64,000 nucleotides of DNA, taken from Streptomyces mashuensis. GTDB lineage: Bacteria > Actinomycetota > Actinomycetes > Streptomycetales > Streptomycetaceae. The notes below the pieces were generated by a model. The model was not told the origin of the DNA. It searched no databases and saw only the letters and a list, made by a program, of their open reading frames with translations. The stretch spans positions 114,361 through 178,360 of the forward strand of contig NZ_BNBD01000012.1 of assembly GCF_014654785.1 (NCBI RefSeq), given 5' to 3'. The translations under genes were made by a program, and so were the position numbers. Below are positions 34,358 through 45,218 of this stretch, in pieces. Every line of letters begins with the position of its first letter. Within the stretch, counting starts at the first letter, position 1.

Positions 34358-34876
34358 ATGTCCGCCTTCAGTAATGCCGTCACCGTCCGCAGGGCCAGGA
34401 CCAGCGATGTGCCCGCCCTCCGCCGGCTCATCAACCACTACGTCCGCGACCGCATCCTCCTCGACAAAGCCACGGTGACGCTTTACGAGGACATCCAGGA
34501 GTTCTGGGTGGCCGAACGGGACGAGGACGGCACCGTCGTCGGCTGCGGCGCCCTGCACGTGATGTGGGAAGACCTGGCCGAGGTCCGGACCCTGGCCGTC
34601 GACCCGGCGGTCCGCGGTGCCGGTGTCGGCCACCTGCTCCTCGACAAGCTGCTGCGCACGGCGCGCTGGCTCGGCGTACGGCGCATTTTCTGCCTCACCT
34701 TCGAAGTCGACTTCTTCGCCAAGCACGGCTTCGTCGAGATCGGAGAGACCCCGGTGGACAGTGATGTCTACGGCGAGCTGCTGCGTTCCTATGACGAGGG
34801 CGTTGCCGAGTTCCTGGGCCTCGAACGAGTGAAGCCGAACACCCTTGGCAACAGCCGGATGCTTCTACATCTGTGA
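34358..34876 (+). CDS. argA: Amino-acid N-acetyltransferase, stand-alone GNAT type (N-acetylglutamate synthase)
   Basis: Acetylates glutamate (or glutamine) with acetyl-CoA to start arginine synthesis. 172 residues, a GNAT domain without the kinase-like domain of proteobacterial ArgA. The CoA-binding loop is VRGAGVGHLLLDKLL, after the strand LAEVRTLAVDPA. RARTSDVPALRRLINHYV and FAKHGFVEIGETPVDSDVYGELL match the actinobacterial ArgA type (as mycobacterial Rv2747). It lies alone, away from the other arg genes. Confidence 0.85.
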   Translation: MSAFSNAVTVRRARTSDVPALRRLINHYVRDRILLDKATVTLYEDIQEFWVAERDEDGTVVGCGALHVMWEDLAEVRTLAVDPAVRGAGVGHLLLDKLLRTARWLGVRRIFCLTFEVDFFAKHGFVEIGETPVDSDVYGELLRSYDEGVAEFLGLERVKPNTLGNSRMLLHL

Positions 34877-35037
34877 CCGCGGTCCCTATGTCCGAATCGC
34901 GCCCCTATCGGGCGCGCCCGGAAGCCATCGTTCCCAGGCGGAAGGCGGGCTGAACCTTCCGGGGGGTTTGTGTTTTTCCGGGAAAGGCGGTTTGCTATTC
35001 CTCCGTAATCCCTTTTCGCCGATGAAAGGAATCCCCC

Positions 35038-35373
35038 GTGGCGCAGAAGGTTCAGGTCCTTCTTGTCGACGACCTCGACGGCGGCGAGGCCGACGAGACG
35101 GTGACGTTCGCTCTGGACGGCAAGTCGTACGAGATCGACCTCAACACGAAGAATGCGGACAAGCTGCGCGCGTCGCTCCAGGACTACGTGAAGGCCGCTC
35201 GTCGCACCGGTGGCCGCGCCACGACCCGTGGCGGCAAGGCCCCCCGCGCCACCGCCTCCAGCCCGGACACCGCCAAGATCCGTGCCTGGGCCAAGGAGAA
35301 CGGCTACAACGTCAACGACCGTGGCCGGGTCCCCGCCGAGATCAAGGAAGCCTACGAGAAGGCCAACGCCTGA
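35038..35373 (+). CDS. lsr2: Lsr2 nucleoid-associated xenogeneic silencer
   Basis: 111 residues. The N-terminal oligomerisation domain (KVQVLLVDDLDGGEADETVTF) is followed by a basic linker RRTGGRATTRGGK and a C-terminal DNA-binding domain with the AT-hook-like RGR in NDRGRVPAEIKEAYEKA. It binds AT-rich DNA in the minor groove and silences acquired genes. GTG 35038 has AAAGGA upstream. The last 22 bp overlap, antisense, the 3' end of the convergent gene. Confidence 0.95.
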   Translation: MAQKVQVLLVDDLDGGEADETVTFALDGKSYEIDLNTKNADKLRASLQDYVKAARRTGGRATTRGGKAPRATASSPDTAKIRAWAKENGYNVNDRGRVPAEIKEAYEKANA

Positions 35374-36077
35374 TCACCGGCTCTTCCCGGGCGTCCTGAC
35401 GGACGGCCCCGCGGAAGCCCTCCCGGCAGCTGACCCCTGCGCGCCCCCGCGGCGCGCAGCAGCCGTGCCCGGTGGCACTCGGTGGCCGCCGCGCCCACGA
35501 GCCGTACGAGGTCGGGGGCGCCCCGGCCGCCTCCGAGGCCCGTCACCGGCAGCGTCGGCTCCAGGTCGTCCCCCGGCCAGGGAGGCCGTACCCACACGGC
35601 CTCCGCGGCCCGCACGGGGCCGTACGGCTCCCGTGGCCCCGGACCGTCCGTGACGGGCGCCGGCGCCACGATCCGGCCGCCCGGCCCCAGCACCGTCAGC
35701 TCCAGCGCCACCCCGCCCCAGTCGAGCCAGCCGAGCAGCTCGGGAACCTCCTCCGCCGTGCCCACGGCGGTCAGGAACCACAGCTCGCGACGGCGCCGGT
35801 CCAGGGCGACCGGGCCCGTCGCCCGGACGCGCCGGAGCACCGCGAAGCCCGCTCCGGCGGGCAACCCCAGGGCGTCGAAGCGCACCCCGGTGAGCAGCTC
35901 CAGCGGCCGCCCGCCGGCCGTGGGCCCGGTCGGCCAGCCGAGCACACATTCGTACCACTGGCGCCACGCGCGCCGGCGGTGCGGACAACCCGCCGCCGGC
36001 GGGGACGGCGGCGGTACGGGAGGCCCGGTGGGCGGGTCGTCCAAGGGGCGGGCCGGGCGCGGGAGGACTACCGTCAT
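35352..36077 (-). CDS. Streptomycete hypothetical protein convergent with lsr2
   Basis: 241 residues. A Pro-rich N-terminus, then a conserved core CPHRRRAWRQWYECVLGWPTGPTAGGRPLELLTGVRFDALGLP. The pattern 'WPT ... G ... FD LD P' recalls the N-terminal part of prim-pol domains, but too weakly to assign. The basic C-terminal tail varies. Its 3' end overlaps lsr2 by 22 bp. ATG 36077 lacks a clear ribosome-binding site. Function unknown. Confidence 0.7.
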   Translation of the reverse strand: MTVVLPRPARPLDDPPTGPPVPPPSPPAAGCPHRRRAWRQWYECVLGWPTGPTAGGRPLELLTGVRFDALGLPAGAGFAVLRRVRATGPVALDRRRRELWFLTAVGTAEEVPELLGWLDWGGVALELTVLGPGGRIVAPAPVTDGPGPREPYGPVRAAEAVWVRPPWPGDDLEPTLPVTGLGGGRGAPDLVRLVGAAATECHRARLLRAAGARRGQLPGGLPRGRPSGRPGRAGDQALAFS

Positions 36078-36576
36078 GAACGGTGCAACTGCGGAAGGCC
36101 CAAGAGGTTACGCATTGTGGATAGTTGGGCACGCTGCGTATAGGACGCCGGGGCGCACGGACGCTCCGTACGGCGCGACGGTGTTCGCCCGTAGCGGAGG
36201 CGCGGGGCCCGCACCGCATGGAGTGTCGGTGCCCACGGGTAGGACATTCCCCGTGAGAAGAGGCGGTGCAGCGCGGCAATCGGCACGTCACCGGGGTGGT
36301 GGCGGAGCCGGGGGGTCGCGTGCCGGGTCAAGCGGGCGTTCGCCATCGGCGTAGTGGTGGTGCGCGTATCTGCCTGGCCTGCGGGAACATCGTCTCCCAC
36401 CATCGGGTTGGAGGAGATGTCGGCTGTTCGGCAGCAGATTTCCCCGCCGGCGCGGGGGTGATCCGGACGGATGTCGGCAGTTGGAATGAGCTGTCCCGTC
36501 CTGCGGGACTAGCATGCGGAAGGACAGGGAGGGGACCGACCCCTTACTGCCTGACCGCTCTGAGGAGCGATTAACG
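36078..36576. other. 499-bp non-coding region upstream of clpC
   Basis: No gene is supported. It holds a ClgR-like box (36183-36196) and an inverted repeat GTCCCG-TCCTG-CGGGAC (36492-36508), 69 bp before the clpC start. The repeat overlaps TAGCAT (36510), which could be a -10. It must contain the clpC promoters and that of the divergent hypothetical gene. Confidence 0.6.
36183..36196 (+). promoter_or_regulatory. ClgR-box-like motif
   Basis: GTTCGC-CCGTA-GCG matches the reported Streptomyces ClgR activator motif GTTCGC-N5-GCG found at clp and lon promoters. It lies 381 bp before the clpC start and 106 bp before the divergent gene's start, so it is rather far from clpC unless the leader is long. 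Confidence 0.5.
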
Positions 36577-39102
<2,526 letters not shown>

Positions 39103-39132
39103 GCGGTAGTCGGTAGGGACTGAGCAGTACGG

Positions 39133-39181
39133 GCCGGCCCCGGAATCGTTGGGAGACGATTCCGGGGCCGGCTTTGTTTTT
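39133..39181 (+). terminator. Rho-independent terminator of clpC
   Basis: GCCGGCCCCGGAATCGT (39133-39149) pairs perfectly with 39156-39172 over TGGGAG, followed by TTTGTTTTT. It is the only hairpin in the window with a full T-tract. On the other strand it ends the NACHT gene transcript. Confidence 0.9.
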
Positions 39182-39194
39182 CGGCGGTCCGGGT

Positions 39195-42100
39195 TCAGCG
39201 CTTGATGGTGAGGCGGTCGCCGAAACGGTCGGCGCCGAGGACGGTGAAGTCGAACAACGACGGGACGGTCACGTCGAGCCGGGCGGACGGGTCGGGGTGG
39301 CGAGTCAGGTCGAGCACGATCTTGGCGCGACCGACGGCCGCGAGCCCGAGCTCGCGCAATCCGGGGAAGGCACGGAACAGCCTTTCGTCCAGGACCCCCG
39401 TGCTACCGGCGATTTGCACAGCGAGGTGCCGGACGCCAGGAAAGCCGTCGGCCGTTTCCAGGTCGCGGACGTCCATGAGTGGGAACCGCAGTACGCGCAG
39501 TGCGGGAAGTGCGGCCAAGACCCCGAGATCGTCCGAGGACGCCAAGGGCGAATCGAGGCGTACTTGCCGAAGCCCCCGCCATTCGTCGATGCCGTCGAGC
39601 TCCACCGGGTCGAATCCGTTCTCGACGACCAGCTCCTCCACGCCCGGATGGGCCGGCGGAAGTTTTCCGTCGGCGCGCGGGATCACGCTGAGCCGCGTGA
39701 GGTGCCGCAGGGCAGGAAGGACATGGAGCGCGCCCGCCGAAAAGCTTTCGAGGGAGATGTGCAGATGGCGCAACGTCGGCACGGTCATGGCCGATGCATC
39801 GAGCACCTCGGACGAGAAGAGAATCCTCAGCATCTGCAGTTCGGGGTGGTCGCGCAGGAACTCCAGATCGGTGAGGTCGGCGTTGTACAGCAGCGACAGC
39901 GATACCAGTGCCCGGCCCCGAAGACCCCGGCGAATGTCGTCGGAGGTCTGGTTCTCGCGGAGTACCACGTCCGGCGTCGGACCGAGAAGAGGCAGATGGG
40001 CGAGCGCTGCCCGGCACGGTACGAGTACCTCGATGTCGTCGAGCCGTATGCCGGCCAGGACGTCGCGGGCGTACGTCTCCAGGTCCATCGCCGCCCACTG
40101 CTCCACCACCTCGTGGCGCACTCCCGGCTCCGGATGCTGCCCATAGCGCCGGAGCAGCGGTACGGCTGGGTCCCCGAGCCTCCCGAGGACGCGAACGGTC
40201 AGCAGGGCTGACCACGGCGCCGACACGTCCTCGGGGCCCGGCAGGACCGGCAGGACGTCCGGGCCCAGCGACGCCAGGTAACCCGCCTCCTCGTCGCTCA
40301 GCGGCGGGCAGAGGGCCCTGAGCCCGCCCCAGACGGCGTCGTGCTGCTCCTCGTCGACGTATGGCGCGGCCTGCGCGCACTCTGCGGCCAGGACCCGCAG
40401 GGGCCACTCTTCCTCGCGGCCGGGCGCCTTGTCCGCCGCAGCCATCAGATCGTCGACGACCCCTTGGGCCTCACGCCGGCCGCAGTGCCCGATCACCAGG
40501 CGAATGACGTCCTGCCATTGCTCGTTGCCCGCATGGCTCAGCAATTCGCCCAGCGAATCACTGTCCTTGAATTCCTTCGCGGCGAGGAAGTCCTGGAAGG
40601 TGCGGTGAATGAATTGCAGCGAGCCCGTCGTGCGTTCCTGAAGCAGCCCGCTTCGGTTCAGCAAATGTGTGAGCACGGCCTCGGGCGCACCCTGTTCGCG
40701 CACCTTCCGCAGCCCCTTCATGGCGAGGCCGACCTGCCGCAAGGCCTGCTGCCGCGACAGCTCGGCGCGTCCGTTGCGCACCAGCCAGACGGCGATGCGC
40801 TGGAGCAGCTGTTGCCCCTCCTCGACGGTCAGCTCGATGCCCTCCGGCGCTTGGATACGGCGGTGCGCGTCCCGGTCGCCCAGCAGCATCGACAGGGCCG
40901 CCTCGTACAGCTGGTGGCGCGTGCGCGGCAGTAAGCCGCTGCGGCGGCGGTGCAGCGCGCAGATGACGGCGCAGAGGAGCGGCGTACGGGCCAGGTCGCG
41001 CAGGACGGCGTTGCGGTGGAACTCCTGGCCGAGCTCCATCTCCAGTGCCGTCAGGCGGGCCTGCTCGCGTTTCGCCCGCTGCCGGTCGCGCATGCCGGCG
41101 TACTCCAGGCGCGCCGCCTCGTGCCAGGCGGCAACGAACGCCTGGATGTCCACGTCGCTCATCGGCAGCAGCCGTAGCTCCTCGAAGCGCTCCGCCCCCA
41201 GCCAGTTCTGCTCGACGGCCTGGGGCCGTACCGTCACCAGGCACCGCGTGTCCGGGTACATGCGCAGCAGGCCGGTCAGCCACTTCCGCGCCGGGGCGCG
41301 GTCGCGCTGCGGCAGTTCGTCCATGCCGTCGACGAGCAGCAGTGCCCGGCCGTCCTCCAGCACCCGTCCCGCCCAGCCGTCAGGCGGCGCGTCCAGCGGC
41401 AGCTGCGCGACCGTCGGCAGCTGGGCCGGCGTGGGAGCGGTGATGCCCTGAGCAGCAAGGCTGCGCATCGGTACGACGAAGGGAACCAGGCCGTTCAGCG
41501 GCTCCAGCGCCTCTGGCAGGGTGCCGCGGGCGGCATGCGAGGCGAGCCACCACACCAGCGTCGTCTTGCCGGCGCCCGCCTCGCCGCGTAGGAGCGTCCG
41601 CGGGCGGGAGGCGAGGAGGTCCTCGATCCGCTGGGTGCGGTGGTGAGGCGGGTCGTCGTCCTCGGCGGACCGGGCCTCCAGGCTCAAGTACGCGGTGTCG
41701 AGGTCCCAGTCGTTCTCGTTCGCGCCGAGTTCGTCCAGGCCGAAGATCTCCATGCGGCTGTAGTGGGAGGTGAGGGCCTTGGCGTACTGGGCCTCGTAGG
41801 GGCGGTCGGCGGGGTGGACGGAACGGACCGTGTCCAGCAGGGGGACCTTCCGCCCGATGGCCAGTATGAAGCCGGGATGCTGCTGGAGAGTGCTCAGCGG
41901 GCTTGCCTCGATCGCGGAGTGGTTCCACCCTGCGGCGTCCGAGACGACTGTCCCGAGCAGCACCTCCCCGGCGAAGAGAGGCCCGCCGGACAGCCCCGCC
42001 CAGGGGGACCGCCCTCCTATCGGCTCGGGCGGCTGATGATCGAGGCGTAGCACGTAGCGGTCTCGAATCTTGCCGGAGAAGGGCGTCAGCGTCCCGGTGA

Positions 42101-42476
42101 TCTGCACGGCTTCCAGCTGATCGCCGGCGTACCGCTGTACCTGGGGGAAACCCAGCACCTGGCAACCGCGTATCGGCTCGCTCCCGGCTCGCCCCCAGCG
42201 CATGGTGGCGAGAGATTCGTCGGGAAGAAGGCTCTCCTCGGCTCGGAGCAGGGCGCCGTCAACACCCGGTAAGAAGTATTCGTGGCCCTGGTATCGCCAG
42301 ACGACCTCGCATTCCGTCAGCCCCTCGCCGCCTGGGCGGGCGACTTCGGCCGTCGGCCTCCCGCCGACCACATGCGCGCTCGTCAGCACCAGCCGCGGCG
42401 TCAGCAGCACCCCACTGCCCTGCTGCTCCCCGAGCACCGCGACGACCCGGTCCTCCACCGACAGTGGCGACGCCAC
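39195..42476 (-). CDS. Trypsin-NACHT-LRR conflict-system protein
   Basis: 1093 residues. Residues 1-215 are a trypsin-like serine protease with an apparently intact triad: His35 (TSAHVV), Asp73 (GVDGALL) and Ser163 (GLSGGPL). Residues about 280-560 are a NACHT STAND NTPase: Walker A GEAGAGKT at 298-305 and Walker B LLLVDGMDE at 380-387. A helical, HEAT-like region to about 820 is followed by about ten leucine-rich repeats to the C-terminus. STAND proteins of this kind detect phage or other triggers and activate a fused effector, here proteolysis. GTG 42476 starts 3 nt after the trypco2 stop, so the two are co-expressed. Lower GC than its neighbours. Confidence 0.9.
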   Translation of the reverse strand: MASPLSVEDRVVAVLGEQQGSGVLLTPRLVLTSAHVVGGRPTAEVARPGGEGLTECEVVWRYQGHEYFLPGVDGALLRAEESLLPDESLATMRWGRAGSEPIRGCQVLGFPQVQRYAGDQLEAVQITGTLTPFSGKIRDRYVLRLDHQPPEPIGGRSPWAGLSGGPLFAGEVLLGTVVSDAAGWNHSAIEASPLSTLQQHPGFILAIGRKVPLLDTVRSVHPADRPYEAQYAKALTSHYSRMEIFGLDELGANENDWDLDTAYLSLEARSAEDDDPPHHRTQRIEDLLASRPRTLLRGEAGAGKTTLVWWLASHAARGTLPEALEPLNGLVPFVVPMRSLAAQGITAPTPAQLPTVAQLPLDAPPDGWAGRVLEDGRALLLVDGMDELPQRDRAPARKWLTGLLRMYPDTRCLVTVRPQAVEQNWLGAERFEELRLLPMSDVDIQAFVAAWHEAARLEYAGMRDRQRAKREQARLTALEMELGQEFHRNAVLRDLARTPLLCAVICALHRRRSGLLPRTRHQLYEAALSMLLGDRDAHRRIQAPEGIELTVEEGQQLLQRIAVWLVRNGRAELSRQQALRQVGLAMKGLRKVREQGAPEAVLTHLLNRSGLLQERTTGSLQFIHRTFQDFLAAKEFKDSDSLGELLSHAGNEQWQDVIRLVIGHCGRREAQGVVDDLMAAADKAPGREEEWPLRVLAAECAQAAPYVDEEQHDAVWGGLRALCPPLSDEEAGYLASLGPDVLPVLPGPEDVSAPWSALLTVRVLGRLGDPAVPLLRRYGQHPEPGVRHEVVEQWAAMDLETYARDVLAGIRLDDIEVLVPCRAALAHLPLLGPTPDVVLRENQTSDDIRRGLRGRALVSLSLLYNADLTDLEFLRDHPELQMLRILFSSEVLDASAMTVPTLRHLHISLESFSAGALHVLPALRHLTRLSVIPRADGKLPPAHPGVEELVVENGFDPVELDGIDEWRGLRQVRLDSPLASSDDLGVLAALPALRVLRFPLMDVRDLETADGFPGVRHLAVQIAGSTGVLDERLFRAFPGLRELGLAAVGRAKIVLDLTRHPDPSARLDVTVPSLFDFTVLGADRFGDRLTIKR

Positions 42477-42479
42477 CGC

Positions 42480-42794
42480 TCAGAACCCCGAGATCCCCGC
42501 CGGCCGGTCGTTGCCGACCTTCCAGCCCTCTCCCGTCCGCCGGTCCTTCGGCGTCAGCGTGAACGCCACCTTGTGCGTGCGCGTCGACCCCCGGGAGCCC
42601 TCCGTGCCCGCGTCGATCACCCATGCCTTCACGCCGCCGTTGGCCTTCGCGTCCCGGCGCAGCTCGACCGTGAACTCCATCGAGATCTCCCCGACCTCGA
42701 AGCTCAAAGCTTCTTCCGCCCCCGCGGCCGCCGCGCTCGTCAGCCCGTCGCGGATCGCCCGGACCGCCTCCGACAGCTCGATGTCGTCGAACAT
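42480..42794 (-). CDS. Trypco2 (trypsin-co-occurring) domain protein
   Basis: 104 residues: MFDDIELSEAVRAIRDGLT, an Ala-rich helix, then beta strands LSFEVGEISMEFTVELRRDA and HKVAFTLTPKDRR. This matches the small trypco2 family seen almost only beside trypsin-STAND proteins, as here. It is probably a substrate, switch or inhibitor of the adjacent protease. ATG 42794 has GGAGG about 9 nt upstream. A hairpin GCACGC-N7-GCGTGC (42811-42829) sits just before the ribosome-binding site and could regulate translation. Confidence 0.8.
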   Translation of the reverse strand: MFDDIELSEAVRAIRDGLTSAAAAGAEEALSFEVGEISMEFTVELRRDAKANGGVKAWVIDAGTEGSRGSTRTHKVAFTLTPKDRRTGEGWKVGNDRPAGISGF

Positions 42795-43110
42795 CCCCCA
42801 GCCCCCTCCTGCACGCACCGTGCGCGTGCGCTGCACGGAGCGTACCGCCGAGCCCCGGCCCTCCGGGCCGTATCGCGTGACACCGCCCACAGGGGTTTCC
42901 GCCGCTACGACCACCGATAGTTCATCCCCCTTCCTCCCCATGGCGCCCTTTGCCGCAGCGAATAGGAGAAGTCACCGACCCGAACGGCCTTAGATCGTTA
43001 CTAACCCCCCTCGTAATTCCCCTTCTCGACACCCCTCCCACCACTCGGTACCAAGGAATGGCGACCCCGGCGCGCAGCCGGGGCCTGTTCATGCCTGGAG
43101 GTTTTTCCGA
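42795..43110. other. 316-bp divergent intergenic region
   Basis: Carries control signals for the trypco2-NACHT operon (left) and the M23 peptidase gene (right). Seen: the inverted repeat at 42811-42829; AT-richer TTAGATCGTTACTAAC near 42990-43005, a possible promoter; and a 7-bp hairpin CCCCGGC-GCGCA-GCCGGGG (43065-43083) in the likely M23 leader. No c-di-AMP (ydaO-type) riboswitch was recognised. Confidence 0.5.
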
Positions 43111-43845
43111 ATGACGATGCGCACCGCTTTCCGTGAGCCGAGCAAGACCACCCGTACCCGTGTCGCCGCCCTCGCGGCCGTCGGGGTCGGGGCGTCGGTC
43201 GTGCTGGGTTCCGGGGTCGCGCTCGCCGCGGACGTCGCTGCACCGTCTTCCCTGGCCGCGATCGCGCCGCACGCCGTGCTCGGCGACACGGTCAAGGCGC
43301 AGGCCGAGACGCAGCTGAAGGCGGCCGAGAAGGAGAAGCAGGCTGCTGCCGAGAAGGCGCGTGCCGAGGCCGCCAAGCGGGCCGAGGAGGCCCGGGCGAA
43401 GGCCGAGGCGTCGCGCAGCCGTGCCGACGCCTGGGTGGCGCCGGTCGCCGGGTATGCCGTCGGTCAGCCGTTCGGCAAGTCCGGCAACATGTGGATCAAC
43501 AAGCACAGCGGCCAGGACCTGGTCGTGAACTCCGGTACGCCGGTCATGGCCGTCCACGGCGGCACTGTCGTGAAGGCCGGTCCCAACGGTGGTGGCGACG
43601 GCCCGGCCTACGGCAACGCCGTCGTGATCAAGCACGACGACAACACGTACTCGCAGTACGCGCACCTGTCGCAGGTGAACGTCACCGTCGGCCAGACCGT
43701 GACCACTGGCCAGGAGATCGCCCTGTCGGGCTCCACCGGCAACTCCAGCGGTCCCCACCTGCACTTCGAGATCCGCACCACCCCGAACTACGGCACCGCC
43801 GTCGAGCCCATGGGCTTCATGAAGGACCACGGCCAGAACCTCTGA
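43111..43845 (+). CDS. Secreted M23-family peptidoglycan endopeptidase
   Basis: 244 residues. The signal peptide ends near residue 42 (VALAAD). An alanine/lysine/glutamate coiled coil (65-105) precedes the LytM/M23 domain. Zinc ligands are the His and Asp of NKHSGQDLV and the second His of GPHLHFEI. It cleaves peptide cross-bridges outside the cell during growth or germination. GGAGG lies 9 nt before ATG 43111; ATG 43117 is an alternative. Confidence 0.9.
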   Translation: MTMRTAFREPSKTTRTRVAALAAVGVGASVVLGSGVALAADVAAPSSLAAIAPHAVLGDTVKAQAETQLKAAEKEKQAAAEKARAEAAKRAEEARAKAEASRSRADAWVAPVAGYAVGQPFGKSGNMWINKHSGQDLVVNSGTPVMAVHGGTVVKAGPNGGGDGPAYGNAVVIKHDDNTYSQYAHLSQVNVTVGQTVTTGQEIALSGSTGNSSGPHLHFEIRTTPNYGTAVEPMGFMKDHGQNL

Positions 43846-43875
43846 CCACCAGTCCCGCAAAGGCCCGCCCGGTGC

Positions 43876-45177
43876 CTAGTCCGGCACCTGGATGATCGGG
43901 AAGCTGCCCGTGCTCGTCGGTGACGACTCGGGCAGCCACAGCACCGCCACCGCGCCCGTGCCGCCCTCGGTCTCCGGGTCGGCGTTGCGGAACGTGAGCC
44001 GTGCGCCCAGGACGCGGGCCTGGCCGACCGCGATCGTCAGGCCCAGGCCGTGGCCCTTGCCCGCGCGGTCCTTGCTGCCCGTGCGGAAGCGGCTGGGGCC
44101 CTCGCGCAGCAGTTCCTCGGGGAAGCCGGGGCCGTGGTCACGGACCCGTACGACCCGGCCCTCCACCGTCACGTCCACCGGCCCGCGGCCGTGCTTGGCG
44201 GCGTTGGCCAGCAGGTTCATGAGGATGCGCTCCAGCCGGCGCGGGTCCGTCGACACGTACGCGTCGCGCGCGACCGTGATGCGCGCCTCCGGCGCCACCG
44301 TGCGCACCCGGCGCTGTACGAACTCGCCCAGCTCGATGTCCTGCATTTCCGCGCGCTCGGCGAAGCCGTCGAGCCGGGCGACCTCCAGGACGTCCTCGAC
44401 CAGGGTGCGCATGGCCTGCGCGCGGTCGCGGACCAGCTCGCTGGGGCGGCCGGGGGGCAGCAGCTCGGCCGCCGTGACCAGGCCCGTGACGGGCGTCCGC
44501 AGCTCGTGCGCGATGTCGGCGGTGACGCGCCGCTCGGCCTCCAGCCGGTCGCGCAGCGCCTCCGCCATGCCGTCGACGGCGCGCGCCAGGTCGTCCGTCT
44601 CGTCCCGTACGCGTCCGCCGATGGCGTCGCGCACGCGGACGTCCGGGTCGCCGTCGGCGAGCTTGCGGGCCGCCATGGCGGCCTTGCGGAGCCGCCGGGA
44701 GAGCTGGCCGCCGACGAGGATGCCGAGCGCGGTGCCGCCGAGCACCACGGACACCGAGCCGATGATCAGGGCGCGGTCGAGGTCGTTGAGGATGTCGTAG
44801 CGGTCCTTGAACCGCGTGTGGATCGAGAGGATCTTGCCGTTGCGCAGCGGCGTGGACGCCCACACCTCGGGGGCGCCGTTGCCGCTGTCCTGGAGGTACG
44901 TGGCGCGCAGGCCCAGGTCGGCGGCCTCGCGCAGGGGCTTGGGCAGGGCCGGGTCGTCCACCTTGGCGCGCAGCATGAGCTTGCCGCCGGTGGATTCGTA
45001 GTACCGCTGGGCGATCTGCACCCGGTCGTCCATCTGGTCGCGGCTGCTGTTGAGCATCGACACGCGTGCCGCGTTGTGCACGACGAGGCTGAGGGCGACC
45101 GCGACGAGTGCGCCCACGCCCGCGATCGCCAGGCTGACCTTCCAGCGCAGGCCACTGCGGAGAGCGAGCTTCACCAC
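43876..45177 (-). CDS. cseC: Cell-envelope stress sensor histidine kinase CseC
   Basis: 433 residues. Two membrane helices (about 12-35 and 140-162) bracket a 105-residue extracytoplasmic sensor, then HAMP, the HisKA box RRVTADIAHELRTPVTGL, and HATPase with VRDHGPGFP and GKGHGLGLTIA. As in S. coelicolor, it signals wall damage to CseB, which activates sigE. Last gene of sigE-cseA-cseB-cseC. GTG 45177 (or 45174) start. Confidence 0.92.
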   Translation of the reverse strand: MVKLALRSGLRWKVSLAIAGVGALVAVALSLVVHNAARVSMLNSSRDQMDDRVQIAQRYYESTGGKLMLRAKVDDPALPKPLREAADLGLRATYLQDSGNGAPEVWASTPLRNGKILSIHTRFKDRYDILNDLDRALIIGSVSVVLGGTALGILVGGQLSRRLRKAAMAARKLADGDPDVRVRDAIGGRVRDETDDLARAVDGMAEALRDRLEAERRVTADIAHELRTPVTGLVTAAELLPPGRPSELVRDRAQAMRTLVEDVLEVARLDGFAERAEMQDIELGEFVQRRVRTVAPEARITVARDAYVSTDPRRLERILMNLLANAAKHGRGPVDVTVEGRVVRVRDHGPGFPEELLREGPSRFRTGSKDRAGKGHGLGLTIAVGQARVLGARLTFRNADPETEGGTGAVAVLWLPESSPTSTGSFPIIQVPD

Positions 45178-45218
45178 GGGGCGATCACCACGACACGACC
45201 ATGATCATGAGCTGCGGA

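Noticed and set aside
36266..36574. Small plus-strand frame (102 codons) in the clpC upstream region
   Set aside because: No ribosome-binding site, no family features, Arg/Gly-rich composition; treated as non-coding leader.
42950..43110. Possible c-di-AMP (ydaO-type) riboswitch before the M23 peptidase
   Set aside because: Such riboswitches precede wall hydrolases in streptomycetes and disA is nearby, but the conserved core was not found; only a 7-bp hairpin is present.
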